DNA from: Rhodopseudomonas faecalis
Lineage (GTDB): Bacteria; Pseudomonadota; Alphaproteobacteria; Rhizobiales; Xanthobacteraceae
NCBI RefSeq assembly: GCF_003217325.1
Contig: NZ_QJTI01000001.1
Location: 298,662-362,661, forward strand
Reading direction: 5' to 3'
DNA: 64,000 bases
Part shown: piece by piece, positions 53,484 to 62,974 of the stretch
Position numbering within the stretch: position 1 is the first letter of the stretch
Layout of the letters: the number at the start of each line of letters is the position of its first letter
Notes under the pieces: generated by a model
What the model was told of the DNA's origin: nothing
Seen by the model: only the letters and a program-made list of their open reading frames with translations
Databases searched by the model: none
Made by a program: the position numbers and the translations under genes

Positions 53484-56400
53484 ATGAGCGTTTCCGCACC
53501 CTTCATCCGGCGCCCGATCGCAACCTCGCTGCTCGGCATCGCGCTGATGCTGGGCGGCTTGCTCGGCTATTTCGCAATGCCGGTGTCGGCGCTGCCGCAG
53601 GTCGATTTCCCGACCGTGCAGGTCACGACGCAATTGCCGGGCACCAGTCCCGATACGGTGGCGTCGCTGATCACGGCGCCGCTGGAGCGGCAGCTCGGGC
53701 AAATCCCGTCGCTGACGGCGATGACCTCGACCAGCTCCTATGGCGTCAGCCAGATCTCGCTGCAATTTGCGCTCGATCGCGACATCGACGGCGCGACCCA
53801 GGACGTGCAGGCCGCGATCAACGCCGCCGCCGGCATTTTGCCGAAAAACCTGCCGTATCCACCGATTTACGCCAAGGTCAATCCGGCCGACGCGCCGGTG
53901 ATGACGCTGGCGCTGACCTCCGACACCGTCTCGATCCGGGCGATGAGTGATCTCGCCGATACGCTATTGGCGCAGCGGCTGGCGCAGGTGTCGGGCGTCG
54001 GCCGGGTCAGCGTGCTTGGCGGCTTAAAACCGGCGGTGCGCATCCAGGCCGACCTCGCGCGCCTTGCCGCCTATGGCATCTCGATGGAGGATCTGCGCGC
54101 GGCGATCGCCGGCGCCAATGTCTCGGGGCCGAAGGGCTCGCTCGACGGCGCGCAGCAGTCCTACACCATCGCCGCCAATGATCAGATCTCCATTGCCGAC
54201 GCCTATCGGCCGATCATCGTCGCCTATCGCAATGGCGCCCCGGTCACGATCGGCGACATCGCGCAGATTCTGGACGGCCTCGAAAACGACCGCACCGGCG
54301 GCTGGTACAACGGCACGCCTGCGGTGGTGCTCGACATCCAGCGCCAGCCCGGCGCCAATGTCATCGAGGTGGTGCGCCAGATCCAGGAGCTGATCCCCAA
54401 ATTGCAGCAGGCGGTGCCGGCCGGGGTCAAGCTCACCGTGGTGTCGGACCGCACCGACACCATCCGCGCCTCGGTGCACGACGTGCAGTTCACGCTCGGG
54501 CTGGCCGTGGTGCTGGTGACGCTGGTGGTGCTGCTGTTCCTGCGTTCGATGCGCGCCACCATCATCGCCGGCGTGGCGCTGCCGCTGTCGCTGATCACCA
54601 GTTTTGGCGTGATGTATTTTGCTGGCTTCAGCCTCGACAATCTGTCGCTGATGGCGCTGACCATCGGCACCGGATTCGTGGTCGACGATGCGATCGTGAT
54701 GATCGAGAACATCGTGCGCCATATCGAGGACGGCGAAAGCCCGATGCAGGCGGCGTTTGCCGGCGCCCGCGAGATCGGCTTTACCGTGATCTCGCTGACG
54801 ATGTCGCTGATCGCGGTGTTCATCCCGCTATTGTTCATGTCCGGCCTGATCGGCCGCATGTTCCGCGAATTCGCGCTGACCTTGACCATCGCGGTGGTGA
54901 CCTCGGCGGTGGTGTCGCTGACCCTGACGCCGATGATGTGCTCGCGGCTGCTGAAGCCGTCGCATCAGGAGCGGCGCGTGCCCGGGCTCGCCACCATCAG
55001 CGGCTGGATCGACGCGCTCGCTCGCTATTACCACCGCTCGCTGCTGTGGGTGCTGCAGCGCCAGCGCGCGACCTTGATCCTGACCCTGGTCACGGTCGCG
55101 GCCACCTTGATGCTGTATGTGGTCGTGCCCAAGGGCTTCTTGCCGCTACAGGACACCGCGTCAATCACCGCGGTGACCGAAGCCGGCCCCGACGTGTCGC
55201 TGGCCGCAATGCGGGATCGCCAGCAGCAGGCCGCGGAAGCCATTCGCGCCGATCCCGACGTGGTCGGCGTGGTGTCGGTGATCGGCGCCGGCTCGGTCAA
55301 CCCGACCCCCAATGTCGGCCGGCTGGTGATGACGCTGAAGCCGCGCGGCGAGCGCGCCGCCGATATCGGCGAAGTGATCGCGCGGCTGAAACAGCGCGTC
55401 GCCGCCATTCCCGGAATCACGGTGTATTTCCAGGCGGTGCAGGATGTGCAGATCTCGACCCAGTCGAGCCGCTCGCAATATCAATACACCCTGACCGGGA
55501 CCGATAGCGCGCAGGTGTCGGAATGGGCGGGCCGCCTGATCAAGGAGATGCGCGCCGATCCGGTGTTCCGCGACGTCTCGACCGAAGCGCAGGAGGGCGG
55601 CTTGCGCGCCGCGCTCGACATCAACCGGCAGCGCGCCGGCCAGCTGGGCGTCAGCCTGCAAAGCATCAACGACACGTTGAACGATGCCTTTGCGCAGCGG
55701 CAGATTTCCACCATCTACGGCCAAGCCAATCAGTATCGCGTGGTGCTGGAGGCGATGCCGATCTATCAGCGCGATCCCTCGGTGCTGTCAAAGCTTTATG
55801 TGCCGGGCGCGGGCGGCGCGCAGGTGCCGATCTCGGCAGTGGCGGAGCTGAACCGCACCACCGCGCCGTTGGCGATCTCGCACCGCGCCCAGTTCCCGGC
55901 GGTGCCGCTCAGCTTCAATCTCGCGCCGGGCGCGGCGCTCGGCGACGCCGTCAAGGCGATCAAGGCGATCGAACAGCGCATCGAGATGCCGGGCAGCATT
56001 GTCGGCCTCTATTCGGGTGACGCTGCCGAATTCTCCAAGTCGCTGGCCGGCCAGCCCTGGCTGCTGCTGGCGGCGATCATCACCATCTACATCGTGCTCG
56101 GCGTTCTGTACGAGAGCTACGTCCACCCGATCACCATCCTGTCGACGCTGCCTTCGGCCGGCATCGGCGCGATCCTTGCCCTGATGCTGTTCGGCCAGGA
56201 CCTTTCGGTGATCGGGCTGATCGGCATCATCCTGCTGATGGGCATCGTCAAGAAGAACGCCATCATGATGATCGACTTCGCGCTCGATGCCGAGCGCGAG
56301 CAGGGGCTGTCGTCCTATGACGCGATCGTGCAGGCCTGTCTGCTCAGGTTCCGGCCGATCATGATGACCACGCTGGCGGCGCTGTTCGGCGCGCTGCCGC

Positions 56401-56594
56401 TCGCGATCGAAAGCGGCACCGGCGCCGAACTGCGCTTTCCGCTCGGCATCTCTATCGTCGGCGGCCTGCTGCTGAGCCAGTTGCTGACGCTGTACACCAC
56501 GCCGGTGATCTATCTGGCGCTCGACCGGCTCAACCGGCGCGTCGAGCGCGCTCTGCCACCGGCCTCGGCCGATGCCGCCGGGACGGCGCGCTGA
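53484..56594 (+). CDS. mdtB: RND efflux pump, MdtB type
   Basis: 1036-aa inner-membrane proton/drug antiporter with 12 helices and two large periplasmic loops. N-terminus APFIRRPIATSLLGIAL, then PVSALPQVDFPTVQV, the ANDQISIADAYR block typical of MdtB, TGFVVDDAIVMIEN in helix 4 and the GIVKKNAIMMIDFA helix-10 motif. Adjacent to a second different RND pump, which is the mdtBC arrangement: MdtB and MdtC form a heterotrimer. Confidence 0.93.
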   Translation: MSVSAPFIRRPIATSLLGIALMLGGLLGYFAMPVSALPQVDFPTVQVTTQLPGTSPDTVASLITAPLERQLGQIPSLTAMTSTSSYGVSQISLQFALDRDIDGATQDVQAAINAAAGILPKNLPYPPIYAKVNPADAPVMTLALTSDTVSIRAMSDLADTLLAQRLAQVSGVGRVSVLGGLKPAVRIQADLARLAAYGISMEDLRAAIAGANVSGPKGSLDGAQQSYTIAANDQISIADAYRPIIVAYRNGAPVTIGDIAQILDGLENDRTGGWYNGTPAVVLDIQRQPGANVIEVVRQIQELIPKLQQAVPAGVKLTVVSDRTDTIRASVHDVQFTLGLAVVLVTLVVLLFLRSMRATIIAGVALPLSLITSFGVMYFAGFSLDNLSLMALTIGTGFVVDDAIVMIENIVRHIEDGESPMQAAFAGAREIGFTVISLTMSLIAVFIPLLFMSGLIGRMFREFALTLTIAVVTSAVVSLTLTPMMCSRLLKPSHQERRVPGLATISGWIDALARYYHRSLLWVLQRQRATLILTLVTVAATLMLYVVVPKGFLPLQDTASITAVTEAGPDVSLAAMRDRQQQAAEAIRADPDVVGVVSVIGAGSVNPTPNVGRLVMTLKPRGERAADIGEVIARLKQRVAAIPGITVYFQAVQDVQISTQSSRSQYQYTLTGTDSAQVSEWAGRLIKEMRADPVFRDVSTEAQEGGLRAALDINRQRAGQLGVSLQSINDTLNDAFAQRQISTIYGQANQYRVVLEAMPIYQRDPSVLSKLYVPGAGGAQVPISAVAELNRTTAPLAISHRAQFPAVPLSFNLAPGAALGDAVKAIKAIEQRIEMPGSIVGLYSGDAAEFSKSLAGQPWLLLAAIITIYIVLGVLYESYVHPITILSTLPSAGIGAILALMLFGQDLSVIGLIGIILLMGIVKKNAIMMIDFALDAEREQGLSSYDAIVQACLLRFRPIMMTTLAALFGALPLAIESGTGAELRFPLGISIVGGLLLSQLLTLYTTPVIYLALDRLNRRVERALPPASADAAGTAR

Positions 56595-59500
56595 TGGCGT
56601 CGCTCTCCGAGCCATTCATTCGTCGTCCGGTCGGAACCACGCTGCTATCGTTTGGCCTGCTGCTGATCGGGCTGGTGGCGTATCGTTTCCTGCCGGTCGC
56701 GGCGCTGCCCAATGTAGACTTCCCGATGATCTTCGTCTCGGCGGCGCGTCCGGGGGCGGCGCCGGCCGTGATGGCCGCGACCGTGGCGGCGCCGCTGGAG
56801 CGCCGGCTCGGCGAGATCGCCGGCGTTGATCAGATCACCTCGACCAGTTCGCTCGGTCAGACCCGGATACAACTGCAATTCGAGATCGGCCGCGACATCG
56901 ATCGCGCCGCGCGTGACGTGCAGGCCGCCATCAATGCCGCGATGCGCGATCTGCCAACCGACATGCCGACCATGCCGAAGTTCCGCAAGGCCAACTCGGC
57001 GGCGATGCCGGTGTTCATTCTGGCGCTGACCTCGAAAACCATGTCCACCGGCGCGGTCTATGACATCGCCGACACCGTGCTGGCGCAGCGCATCTCGCAA
57101 GTGCCCGGCGTCGGCGAGGTCTCGGTGTCCGGCGCCGATCAGCCCGCGGTGCGGATCGCGCTCAATCCGGTGGCGCTGTCCAATGCCGGCATTGCTACCG
57201 ACGACGTGCGCGCCGCGGTGGTCGCCGCCAATCCGCTGGCGCCGGCTGGCATGTTCGACGGCGCGCTGCAGAGCGAGACGCTGTCGATCAATCGCCAGAT
57301 GCGCAGCGCCGACGAATTCCGCGACATTGTGGTGAAAAGCGCGAACGGCACCACGCTGCGCCTTGGCGACGTCGCGACCGTCGAGAACGCCACCCGCTCC
57401 AGCCGCTCGATAGCCTGGTACAACAAGCAGCCGGCGGTGCTGATCGTGATCACCAAGCAGAGCGCGGCCAATGTCATCGAGACCGTCGACCGCGTCAAAG
57501 CGCTGCTGCCGGAACTGAAGCAGTGGATTCCGGCTGGCATCGAGATTTCCACGGTCACGGACCGTACCGGCACCATCCGCGCCAGTGTCGAGGACATGGA
57601 ATGGACGCTGCTCGCCACCGCGATCCTGGTGATGGTGGTGGTGTTCATGTTCCTGCGGCGCGGCACGCCGACCATCGCCGCTGGGGTATCAGTGCCGCTG
57701 GCGCTGGCGGGCACCTGTGCCTGCATGTGGCTGGCGGGCTTTTCGATCAACAATCTGTCGCTGATGGCGCTCGCGATCGCGGTCGGCTTCGTGGTCGACG
57801 ACGCGATCGTCATGATCGAGAATATGTACCGCAATCTCGAGCGAGGCATGGCGCCGCTGCAGGCCGCGCTCGACGGCGCCAAGCAGATCGGGTTCACGGT
57901 GCTGTCGATCAGCCTGTCGCTGGTCGCGGCGTTCACGCCGCTGCTGTTCATGGACGGCGTGGTCGGCCGGCTTTTGCGTGAATTCTCGCTGACGCTGACC
58001 TTTGCGATCGCGTTTTCGACCATCGTGTCGCTGACCGTGACGCCGATGATCTGCGCGCATTACATCCGCCGCATCCCGGAGCAGCGCAACAATCTGTTCG
58101 ACCGCATGGTCGAAGGATCGGTGGCCGCGCTGGTGCGGTTCTATGCCTGGACGCTGGAGGCAGTGCTCAAATTGCCGGCGCTGACCATGCTGGTGTTTTT
58201 TGCCACCATCGCGCTGACGGTGACGCTCTACATCAAAACCCCAAAAGGTTATTTCCCGATCGATGATTCCGGTTTCGTGATCGGCTCGACCAGGGCCTCG
58301 GCCGACATTTCGTTCCAGGCGATGCGCGATCTGCAGGAAAAGCTCGCTGACATCGTGATGGCCGATCCGGCGGTGCAGAGCGTCGGATCGACGCTCGGCG
58401 GCGGGGGCGGGCCGGGCGGCAGCGGCTCCAATCGCGGCACCATGTTCATTGCGCTAAAACCGATGGCGGAGCGCGACGGCGTCTCGACCCAAGCGGTGAT
58501 CGATCGGCTGCGCCGCAATCTCAATTCGGTCGCCGGCATCCGGCTGTTCATGTTTGCGGCGCAGGATCTGCGCGGCGGCGGAAGGCAGAGCGACTCCGAC
58601 TATCAATACACGCTGATCAGCCCCGATCTTGATCTGTTGCAGACCTGGGCGCCGCTGGTCGCCAAGCGCATGGAGAGCGTCGAAGGCATCACCGACGTGT
58701 CGGCGGATCGCGATCCCGGCGGCCTGCAACTGACGCTCGAGATCGACCGCAAGCGCGCGTCCAGTCTCGGCGTACAGGTGAAGGACATCGATGACGCGCT
58801 TAATAACGCGTTCTCGCAGCGCCAGATCGCCACCATCTACACGCAGCGCAACCAATATCAGGTGGTGCTGGAGATCGATCCGCGCTTTCAGAAGGACCCG
58901 ACCGATCTCGACCGCATCTATGTCGCCGGCGCCGATGGCGCGCAGATTCCGCTATCCGCGGTGGTGCGGTTCAAGCGTGATCTGACCGCGCTGTCGGTCT
59001 ATCACTCGCAGTCGTTTCCCTCGGTGACGGTGTCGTTCAATCTGCAACCGAACGTGCCGTTGCAGGTCGCGACCAGCAATATCCAGCAGGCGGTCGAGGA
59101 GCTGCACATGCCGGAGGGCATTCGCGGCACTTTTGACGGCAATGCCGGCGATTTTGGCAAGACCAGCGGCCGTCAGCCTTTGCTGATCCTCGGCGCGTTC
59201 GTGGCGATGTATATCGTGCTTGGCGTGCTCTATGAGAGCTTGGCGCATCCGATCACGATCATTTCGACGCTGCCCTCGGCCGGGCTCGGCGCGCTGCTGG
59301 CGCTGCAGCTCACCGATACGCCGCTGACCGTGATCGCCTTTGTCGGCATCATTCTGCTGATCGGCATCGTCAAGAAGAACGGCATCATGATGGTCGATTT
59401 CGCGCTGGAGGCTGAACGGCAGCGCGGGCTGCCGTCGGCCGAGGCGATCTTCGAGGCCTGTATCGTCCGGTTCCGGCCGATCCTGATGACGACGCTGGCG

Positions 59501-59707
59501 GCGGTGTTCGCGGCGATCCCGCTGGTGATCGCGGTTGGGCCCGGCACCGAGCTGCGCCGGCCGCTCGGCATCACCATTATTGGCGGGCTGCTGGCGTCGC
59601 AGATTTTGACGCTGTACACGACGCCGGTGATCTACCTGCTGATCGACCGGCTGCGGCAGCGCTGGAGCCGCGCACCGGCCGCCACGACCGCAGGCCAGGG
59701 GCCATAG
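56594..59707 (+). CDS. mdtC: RND efflux pump, MdtC type
   Basis: 1037-aa RND pump paralogous to the one before it: EPFIRRPVGTTLLSFGL, AALPNVDFPMIFVSA, VGFVVDDAIVMIEN and GIVKKNGIMMVDFA. Starts on the last base of the mdtB stop (TGATGG), so the two are coupled. Substrate range of the pair is unknown. Confidence 0.93.
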   Translation: MASLSEPFIRRPVGTTLLSFGLLLIGLVAYRFLPVAALPNVDFPMIFVSAARPGAAPAVMAATVAAPLERRLGEIAGVDQITSTSSLGQTRIQLQFEIGRDIDRAARDVQAAINAAMRDLPTDMPTMPKFRKANSAAMPVFILALTSKTMSTGAVYDIADTVLAQRISQVPGVGEVSVSGADQPAVRIALNPVALSNAGIATDDVRAAVVAANPLAPAGMFDGALQSETLSINRQMRSADEFRDIVVKSANGTTLRLGDVATVENATRSSRSIAWYNKQPAVLIVITKQSAANVIETVDRVKALLPELKQWIPAGIEISTVTDRTGTIRASVEDMEWTLLATAILVMVVVFMFLRRGTPTIAAGVSVPLALAGTCACMWLAGFSINNLSLMALAIAVGFVVDDAIVMIENMYRNLERGMAPLQAALDGAKQIGFTVLSISLSLVAAFTPLLFMDGVVGRLLREFSLTLTFAIAFSTIVSLTVTPMICAHYIRRIPEQRNNLFDRMVEGSVAALVRFYAWTLEAVLKLPALTMLVFFATIALTVTLYIKTPKGYFPIDDSGFVIGSTRASADISFQAMRDLQEKLADIVMADPAVQSVGSTLGGGGGPGGSGSNRGTMFIALKPMAERDGVSTQAVIDRLRRNLNSVAGIRLFMFAAQDLRGGGRQSDSDYQYTLISPDLDLLQTWAPLVAKRMESVEGITDVSADRDPGGLQLTLEIDRKRASSLGVQVKDIDDALNNAFSQRQIATIYTQRNQYQVVLEIDPRFQKDPTDLDRIYVAGADGAQIPLSAVVRFKRDLTALSVYHSQSFPSVTVSFNLQPNVPLQVATSNIQQAVEELHMPEGIRGTFDGNAGDFGKTSGRQPLLILGAFVAMYIVLGVLYESLAHPITIISTLPSAGLGALLALQLTDTPLTVIAFVGIILLIGIVKKNGIMMVDFALEAERQRGLPSAEAIFEACIVRFRPILMTTLAAVFAAIPLVIAVGPGTELRRPLGITIIGGLLASQILTLYTTPVIYLLIDRLRQRWSRAPAATTAGQGP

Positions 59708-59742
59708 CTGCCGGGCCGCAAAGGCGCAGCGGAGAGTTTGCG

Positions 59743-60465
59743 ATGTCCACCACTCCGGAACACAATCTCGACGCCGCTGCTGAGGTGGCCGACTGCCCGC
59801 GCTGCCAGAAGGCGATGCCACTCTGCGTGTGCGACGGCATCACCGCGCTCAGCAACAAGATCGCGGTGCTGATCCTGCAGCATCCGCAGGAGCAGGACCG
59901 GGCGCTTGGCACGGCGCGGCTGACGGCGCTGCATCTGGATAATGCCGTGCTGAAAGTCGGCTTGTCGTGGCCGAGCCTCGCCAAAGCGCTCGGGCGGCCG
60001 GTCGCCGATCCATCGCGCTGGGCGATTCTCTATCTCGGCTCGGCCAAGGCTGCCGAGCTTGCTGCCGGGCAGGAGCTGGTGGCGCTCGACCGCAAGGGTG
60101 AACTGGCCGCCAATCAGAGTGACATTTTGCGCCACATCCAGGGCGTGGTGGTGCTGGATGGCACCTGGAGCCAGGCCAAGGCGCTGTGGTGGCGCAATCC
60201 GTGGATGCTGAAATGCCAGCGGGTGATTCTCGGGCCGAAGGCGCCATCGCGCTATGGCCGGCTGCGCCGCGAGCCGCGCCGCGACGGTCTTTCGACCCTG
60301 GAAGCGGTCGGGCTGCTGCTCGGGCGGCTGGAAAAGCGCCCCGAACTCGAGCAGGCGCTGCTGGCGAGCTTTGAGCGTATGCTGGCGAGGTTCCGGGAAG
60401 TGCAGGCGGTGCGGCCGGATTTGGCGCCGCGCCCGGCGCCGCGCCGTGATCGCCGCCGTCGATAA
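59743..60465 (+). CDS. DTW-domain tRNA-uridine aminocarboxypropyltransferase
   Basis: 240-aa DTW domain protein: Cys-rich start CPRCQKAMPLCVC, then ILQHPQEQDRALGTA and the signature VVLDGTWSQAKAL (D-x-T-W). DTW proteins transfer the aminocarboxypropyl group of SAM to a uridine of tRNA (acp3U). Lies 35 bp after mdtC and just before tRNA-Cys. Confidence 0.88.
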   Translation: MSTTPEHNLDAAAEVADCPRCQKAMPLCVCDGITALSNKIAVLILQHPQEQDRALGTARLTALHLDNAVLKVGLSWPSLAKALGRPVADPSRWAILYLGSAKAAELAAGQELVALDRKGELAANQSDILRHIQGVVVLDGTWSQAKALWWRNPWMLKCQRVILGPKAPSRYGRLRREPRRDGLSTLEAVGLLLGRLEKRPELEQALLASFERMLARFREVQAVRPDLAPRPAPRRDRRRR

Positions 60466-60520
60466 CAGTGACAGCGTCAGTTGATTATCGGCGAGAGGCT
60501 GTATAGAAGTCCGGCCATGG

Positions 60521-60594
60521 GGCCACGTGGCGGAGTGGTTACGCGCCGGTCTGCAAAACCGTTTACTCGGGTTCGATTCCCGACGTGGCCTCCA
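60521..60594 (+). tRNA. tRNA-Cys (anticodon GCA)
   Basis: 74 nt with encoded CCA. Acceptor GGCCACG/CGTGGCC, D-arm GGCGGAGTGGTTACGC, anticodon loop CTGCAAA with GCA, T-arm CTCGGGTTCGATTCCCG. Confidence 0.97.
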
Positions 60595-60697
60595 GAAACC
60601 CCGACATTGCCGACATCGACATTTACAAGATCGTCACGGACGCAGCGGTAGCTGACACCGCCATCGCGTCATGGTCGAGCGCGGGCAGGGCGTCCGC

Positions 60698-60868
60698 TCA
60701 GGCGATGAAATCGTCGGGAAACGGCAGCAGCGGCCATTCCAAGCCATTGTCATTGGCGGCGCGCGGCGGCAGCCGGATCACCTGTGCCGACGGCATATTG
60801 TCCTGGGTGCTGTCGTCCAAAGCCCAGGCGATATCATCCAACATCTGGTTGTATTCGTACTCGTTCAT
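60698..60868 (-). CDS. Small conserved-looking protein, function unknown
   Basis: 56-aa acidic protein, MNEYEYNQMLDDIAWALDD start and LEWPLLPFPDDFIA end. The ATG at 60868 has GGGGGACGG about 9 nt upstream, much better than the longer frame to 60979. No signal peptide, helix or motif I recognise. Confidence 0.6.
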   Translation of the reverse strand: MNEYEYNQMLDDIAWALDDSTQDNMPSAQVIRLPPRAANDNGLEWPLLPFPDDFIA

Positions 60869-61015
60869 CACACCGTCCCCCTGATTGAGGGCGAGTGTGA
60901 CAGAGCGCTGTTGTTGGCCGGTTGCGCCGATTGCTGCAATTTTAGCGAAAATGCCGGATAGCTGCCGCCGCGCCGTCAAATGTTAATCTGGCGTCGCGCG
61001 GCGGGGTAGGTATCC

Positions 61016-61396
61016 TCACTGGCACAGATGGGTGCGGCCATCCTCGCCCTGGAACCAGGTGCCGGGCTGGCAGACAAAGCCATTGCGCCGCGCAAAGCGG
61101 TCGTCATAGCCAAAGCGGTCGTCATAATAGGCGTACGGCCCGCCGAACGGCGCGGTTGCGATCGCGCCTGCGGCCCCGAGCGCGCCGCCGACCACGCCTG
61201 CCGCCACTTCGCCGGGCCAAAAACCGTAACCTTGCTGGGCCAGCCGGCGCTGTTCGGCCTGACGTTGCTGGTCGCTGACATAGGGCCGGTTATTAGGGCT
61301 CCAGCCGGGGCGGGCGACGTTCTGCTGGGCGAAGGCTGCGCTGGTGGCGGAGACGGCAAGCACCGTCGCCGTAACGATCAATCCGATTCGTTTCAT
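61016..61396 (-). CDS. Secreted small glycine/tyrosine-rich protein
   Basis: 126-aa protein with a clear signal peptide (MKRIGLIVTATVLAVSATSA, cleavage near AFAQ). A Gln/Arg-rich middle and a Gly/Ala hydrophobic stretch (VAAGVVGGALGAAGAIA) follow, then a Tyr/Asp/Arg segment and a C-terminal CQPGTWFQGEDGRTHLC with two cysteines that could form a disulfide. AGGAG is 7 nt upstream of the ATG at 61396. Function unknown. Confidence 0.75.
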   Translation of the reverse strand: MKRIGLIVTATVLAVSATSAAFAQQNVARPGWSPNNRPYVSDQQRQAEQRRLAQQGYGFWPGEVAAGVVGGALGAAGAIATAPFGGPYAYYDDRFGYDDRFARRNGFVCQPGTWFQGEDGRTHLCQ

Positions 61397-61581
61397 GCGG
61401 TTGCTCCTGCTTGAGAGCCTGACCAACCGGCGCCCTGGCAAGACGTTCCGAGGCGGCGTGGCGCTCACCGCTCGATCGCGATCTGTTGGCGAGCGCGGTA
61501 GACGAGCACCGGGAACGAAGCGGGGCGCTGATCTTTATCTCTCGCGCTGGGTGGCCCTTTCGACATGTGAGGAGATCTTCC

Positions 61582-62010
61582 ATGTGCGATTACAGTCTGA
61601 GTGGTGTTGCCTCGAGACCGGCGAAAGTGGCGGAGACGCTGGTTTCGACCGGGTTCGCGCAAACCTCGACCAGGGGGTTTGCGTCAGTGGAGGATGAGGC
61701 GGTCGCGGTCTGCATGATGCCGGGCACCGAAATCGCTTTTGCCCATGATGTCCGGGTGCAGCGCACCATCTTCCGCAGCACGGTGCATCAGAAACTGGCC
61801 CGGTTCCGCAAGATCAACGAGGATCAGCCCAACCAGCATCACGACGCGCTGGAATTCGCCGATGGCACCGTGGTGCTGGTGAACGATCTTCTCCCCGGGC
61901 AGCAGGCCGTGGTGCTGCAGCTGCCGGCCGACGCGGTCGAGCACGGCCAGGAGCCGGAGCGCACGGCGGCGCCTTCACCGGTCGCCGAGCCGGAGCCGGT
62001 ACGGATCTAG
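61582..62010 (+). CDS. Conserved hypothetical protein
   Basis: 142-aa soluble protein, start MCDYSLSGVASRPAKV with GAGGAG 8 nt upstream of the ATG. Middle segment KINEDQPNQHHDALEFADG, then VLVNDLLPGQQAVVLQLP and a Pro/Glu-rich tail. I have a faint recollection of similar Rhizobiales proteins but no function. No membrane segment. Confidence 0.7.
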   Translation: MCDYSLSGVASRPAKVAETLVSTGFAQTSTRGFASVEDEAVAVCMMPGTEIAFAHDVRVQRTIFRSTVHQKLARFRKINEDQPNQHHDALEFADGTVVLVNDLLPGQQAVVLQLPADAVEHGQEPERTAAPSPVAEPEPVRI

Positions 62011-62162
62011 TGGCGCGCTAAAGCCGGTTGCTGAAACCGCAACGTGCGATGCAATGCGGCTGGATCGCAGCCCGATCCGGCCGCTTTGTGATGGGGATTC
62101 AATTCCGAACAGGCGAGGCGCGGAATCAGCTGCGGCGGCCCGGCGCGCTCGGGTCCGTGCCA

Positions 62163-62384
62163 TCAGAGGCCGGCGAGTCGCCAGGCGGGCCCTGTAGAGG
62201 CCGTCCGATCCCGCTCAATCACCCGTGCCATGCCTGAAATGTCGCCGCTCGCGCCGTCGATCAGCAGCCCGCCGTAATCGGCGGTGCGCACGCCTTCATG
62301 CTTCGTCTTATCTGATCGCAGCAAATTCCAGGGAATGAATGCGTTTTTGATGGTTTGCCAAAGCGACGTCGGGCGCCTCCGCAC
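62163..62384 (-). CDS. Possible small protein, doubtful start
   Basis: 73-aa frame from a GTG at 62384 with natural-looking composition (SLWQTIKNAFIPWNLL, TADYGGLLIDGASGDISG) but no Shine-Dalgarno. It may be a real short gene or the end of a decayed one. The rest of 62011-62480 shows nothing else. Confidence 0.3.
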   Translation of the reverse strand: MRRRPTSLWQTIKNAFIPWNLLRSDKTKHEGVRTADYGGLLIDGASGDISGMARVIERDRTASTGPAWRLAGL

Positions 62385-62480
62385 ACCGGCGAGGGGTGTC
62401 GATGCGGCACAGCTCAGGCGCCGCGCGGCTTCGCTTCAGCCATTGCGTGATCTGCTTGGGATATGTGCTTGGAATATAAA

Positions 62481-62555
62481 TGGCTCCCCGGGCCGGATTC
62501 GAACCAGCGACCAACCGGTTAACAGCCGGTTGCTCTACCACTGAGCTACCAGGGA
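62481..62555 (-). tRNA. tRNA-Asn (anticodon GUU)
   Basis: 75 nt with encoded CCA. Acceptor TCCCTGG, D-arm GCTCAGTGGTAGAGC, anticodon stem ACCGG/CCGGT with loop CTGTTAA (GTT), T-arm around GGTTCGAATCC. Confidence 0.97.
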
Positions 62556-62974
62556 ACAGCGCGAAACCTCGTCGCGTGCGGAGCGTATAACAAAGCTCGA
62601 TCGGCTTGCAAAGAGGGAAGTGACGGTTCCGCGACCGGAATTGTCGACTTTTTCAAAGATTGTTACAAACAATTGGAATATCGAGCAAAAATATTCGAAT
62701 GACAGCGCTGAAGCAGGCTGTTGAGGGCCGTCTGACCACGGTATTCGCGCCGCCGGCGCCGCTCAGCGGACATTTCCCGTGCGTTTTCGGCGTGAGGGTG
62801 CACCAGATTCTCGCCGCGTCCAGTGGCAGGCTCACAGCCTGGCGGTTTGGCGATGCGATTGGGAGGCCGTCATGCACCGCCGATGGTTGCGTCGAGCGTT
62901 GCGTTTTCAAATCCCTTGCATCAAACATGGCACGCCTCGGCAAGAAGCCGTGACGATTGCAGGGATTTTTGGGG
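62556..62974. other. Intergenic region upstream of the Pcm-like gene
   Basis: 419 bp; an AT-rich block at about 62650-62700 (TTTTTCAAAGATTGTTACAAACAATTGG...) is likely promoter-bearing. It contains TTGTTACAAACAA, a near-palindrome at 62662-62674. No gene seen. Confidence 0.4.

Noticed and set aside
60585..60961. Plus-strand frames downstream of tRNA-Cys
   Set aside because: They start inside the tRNA or lack ribosome sites and overlap the better-supported minus-strand 56-aa gene.
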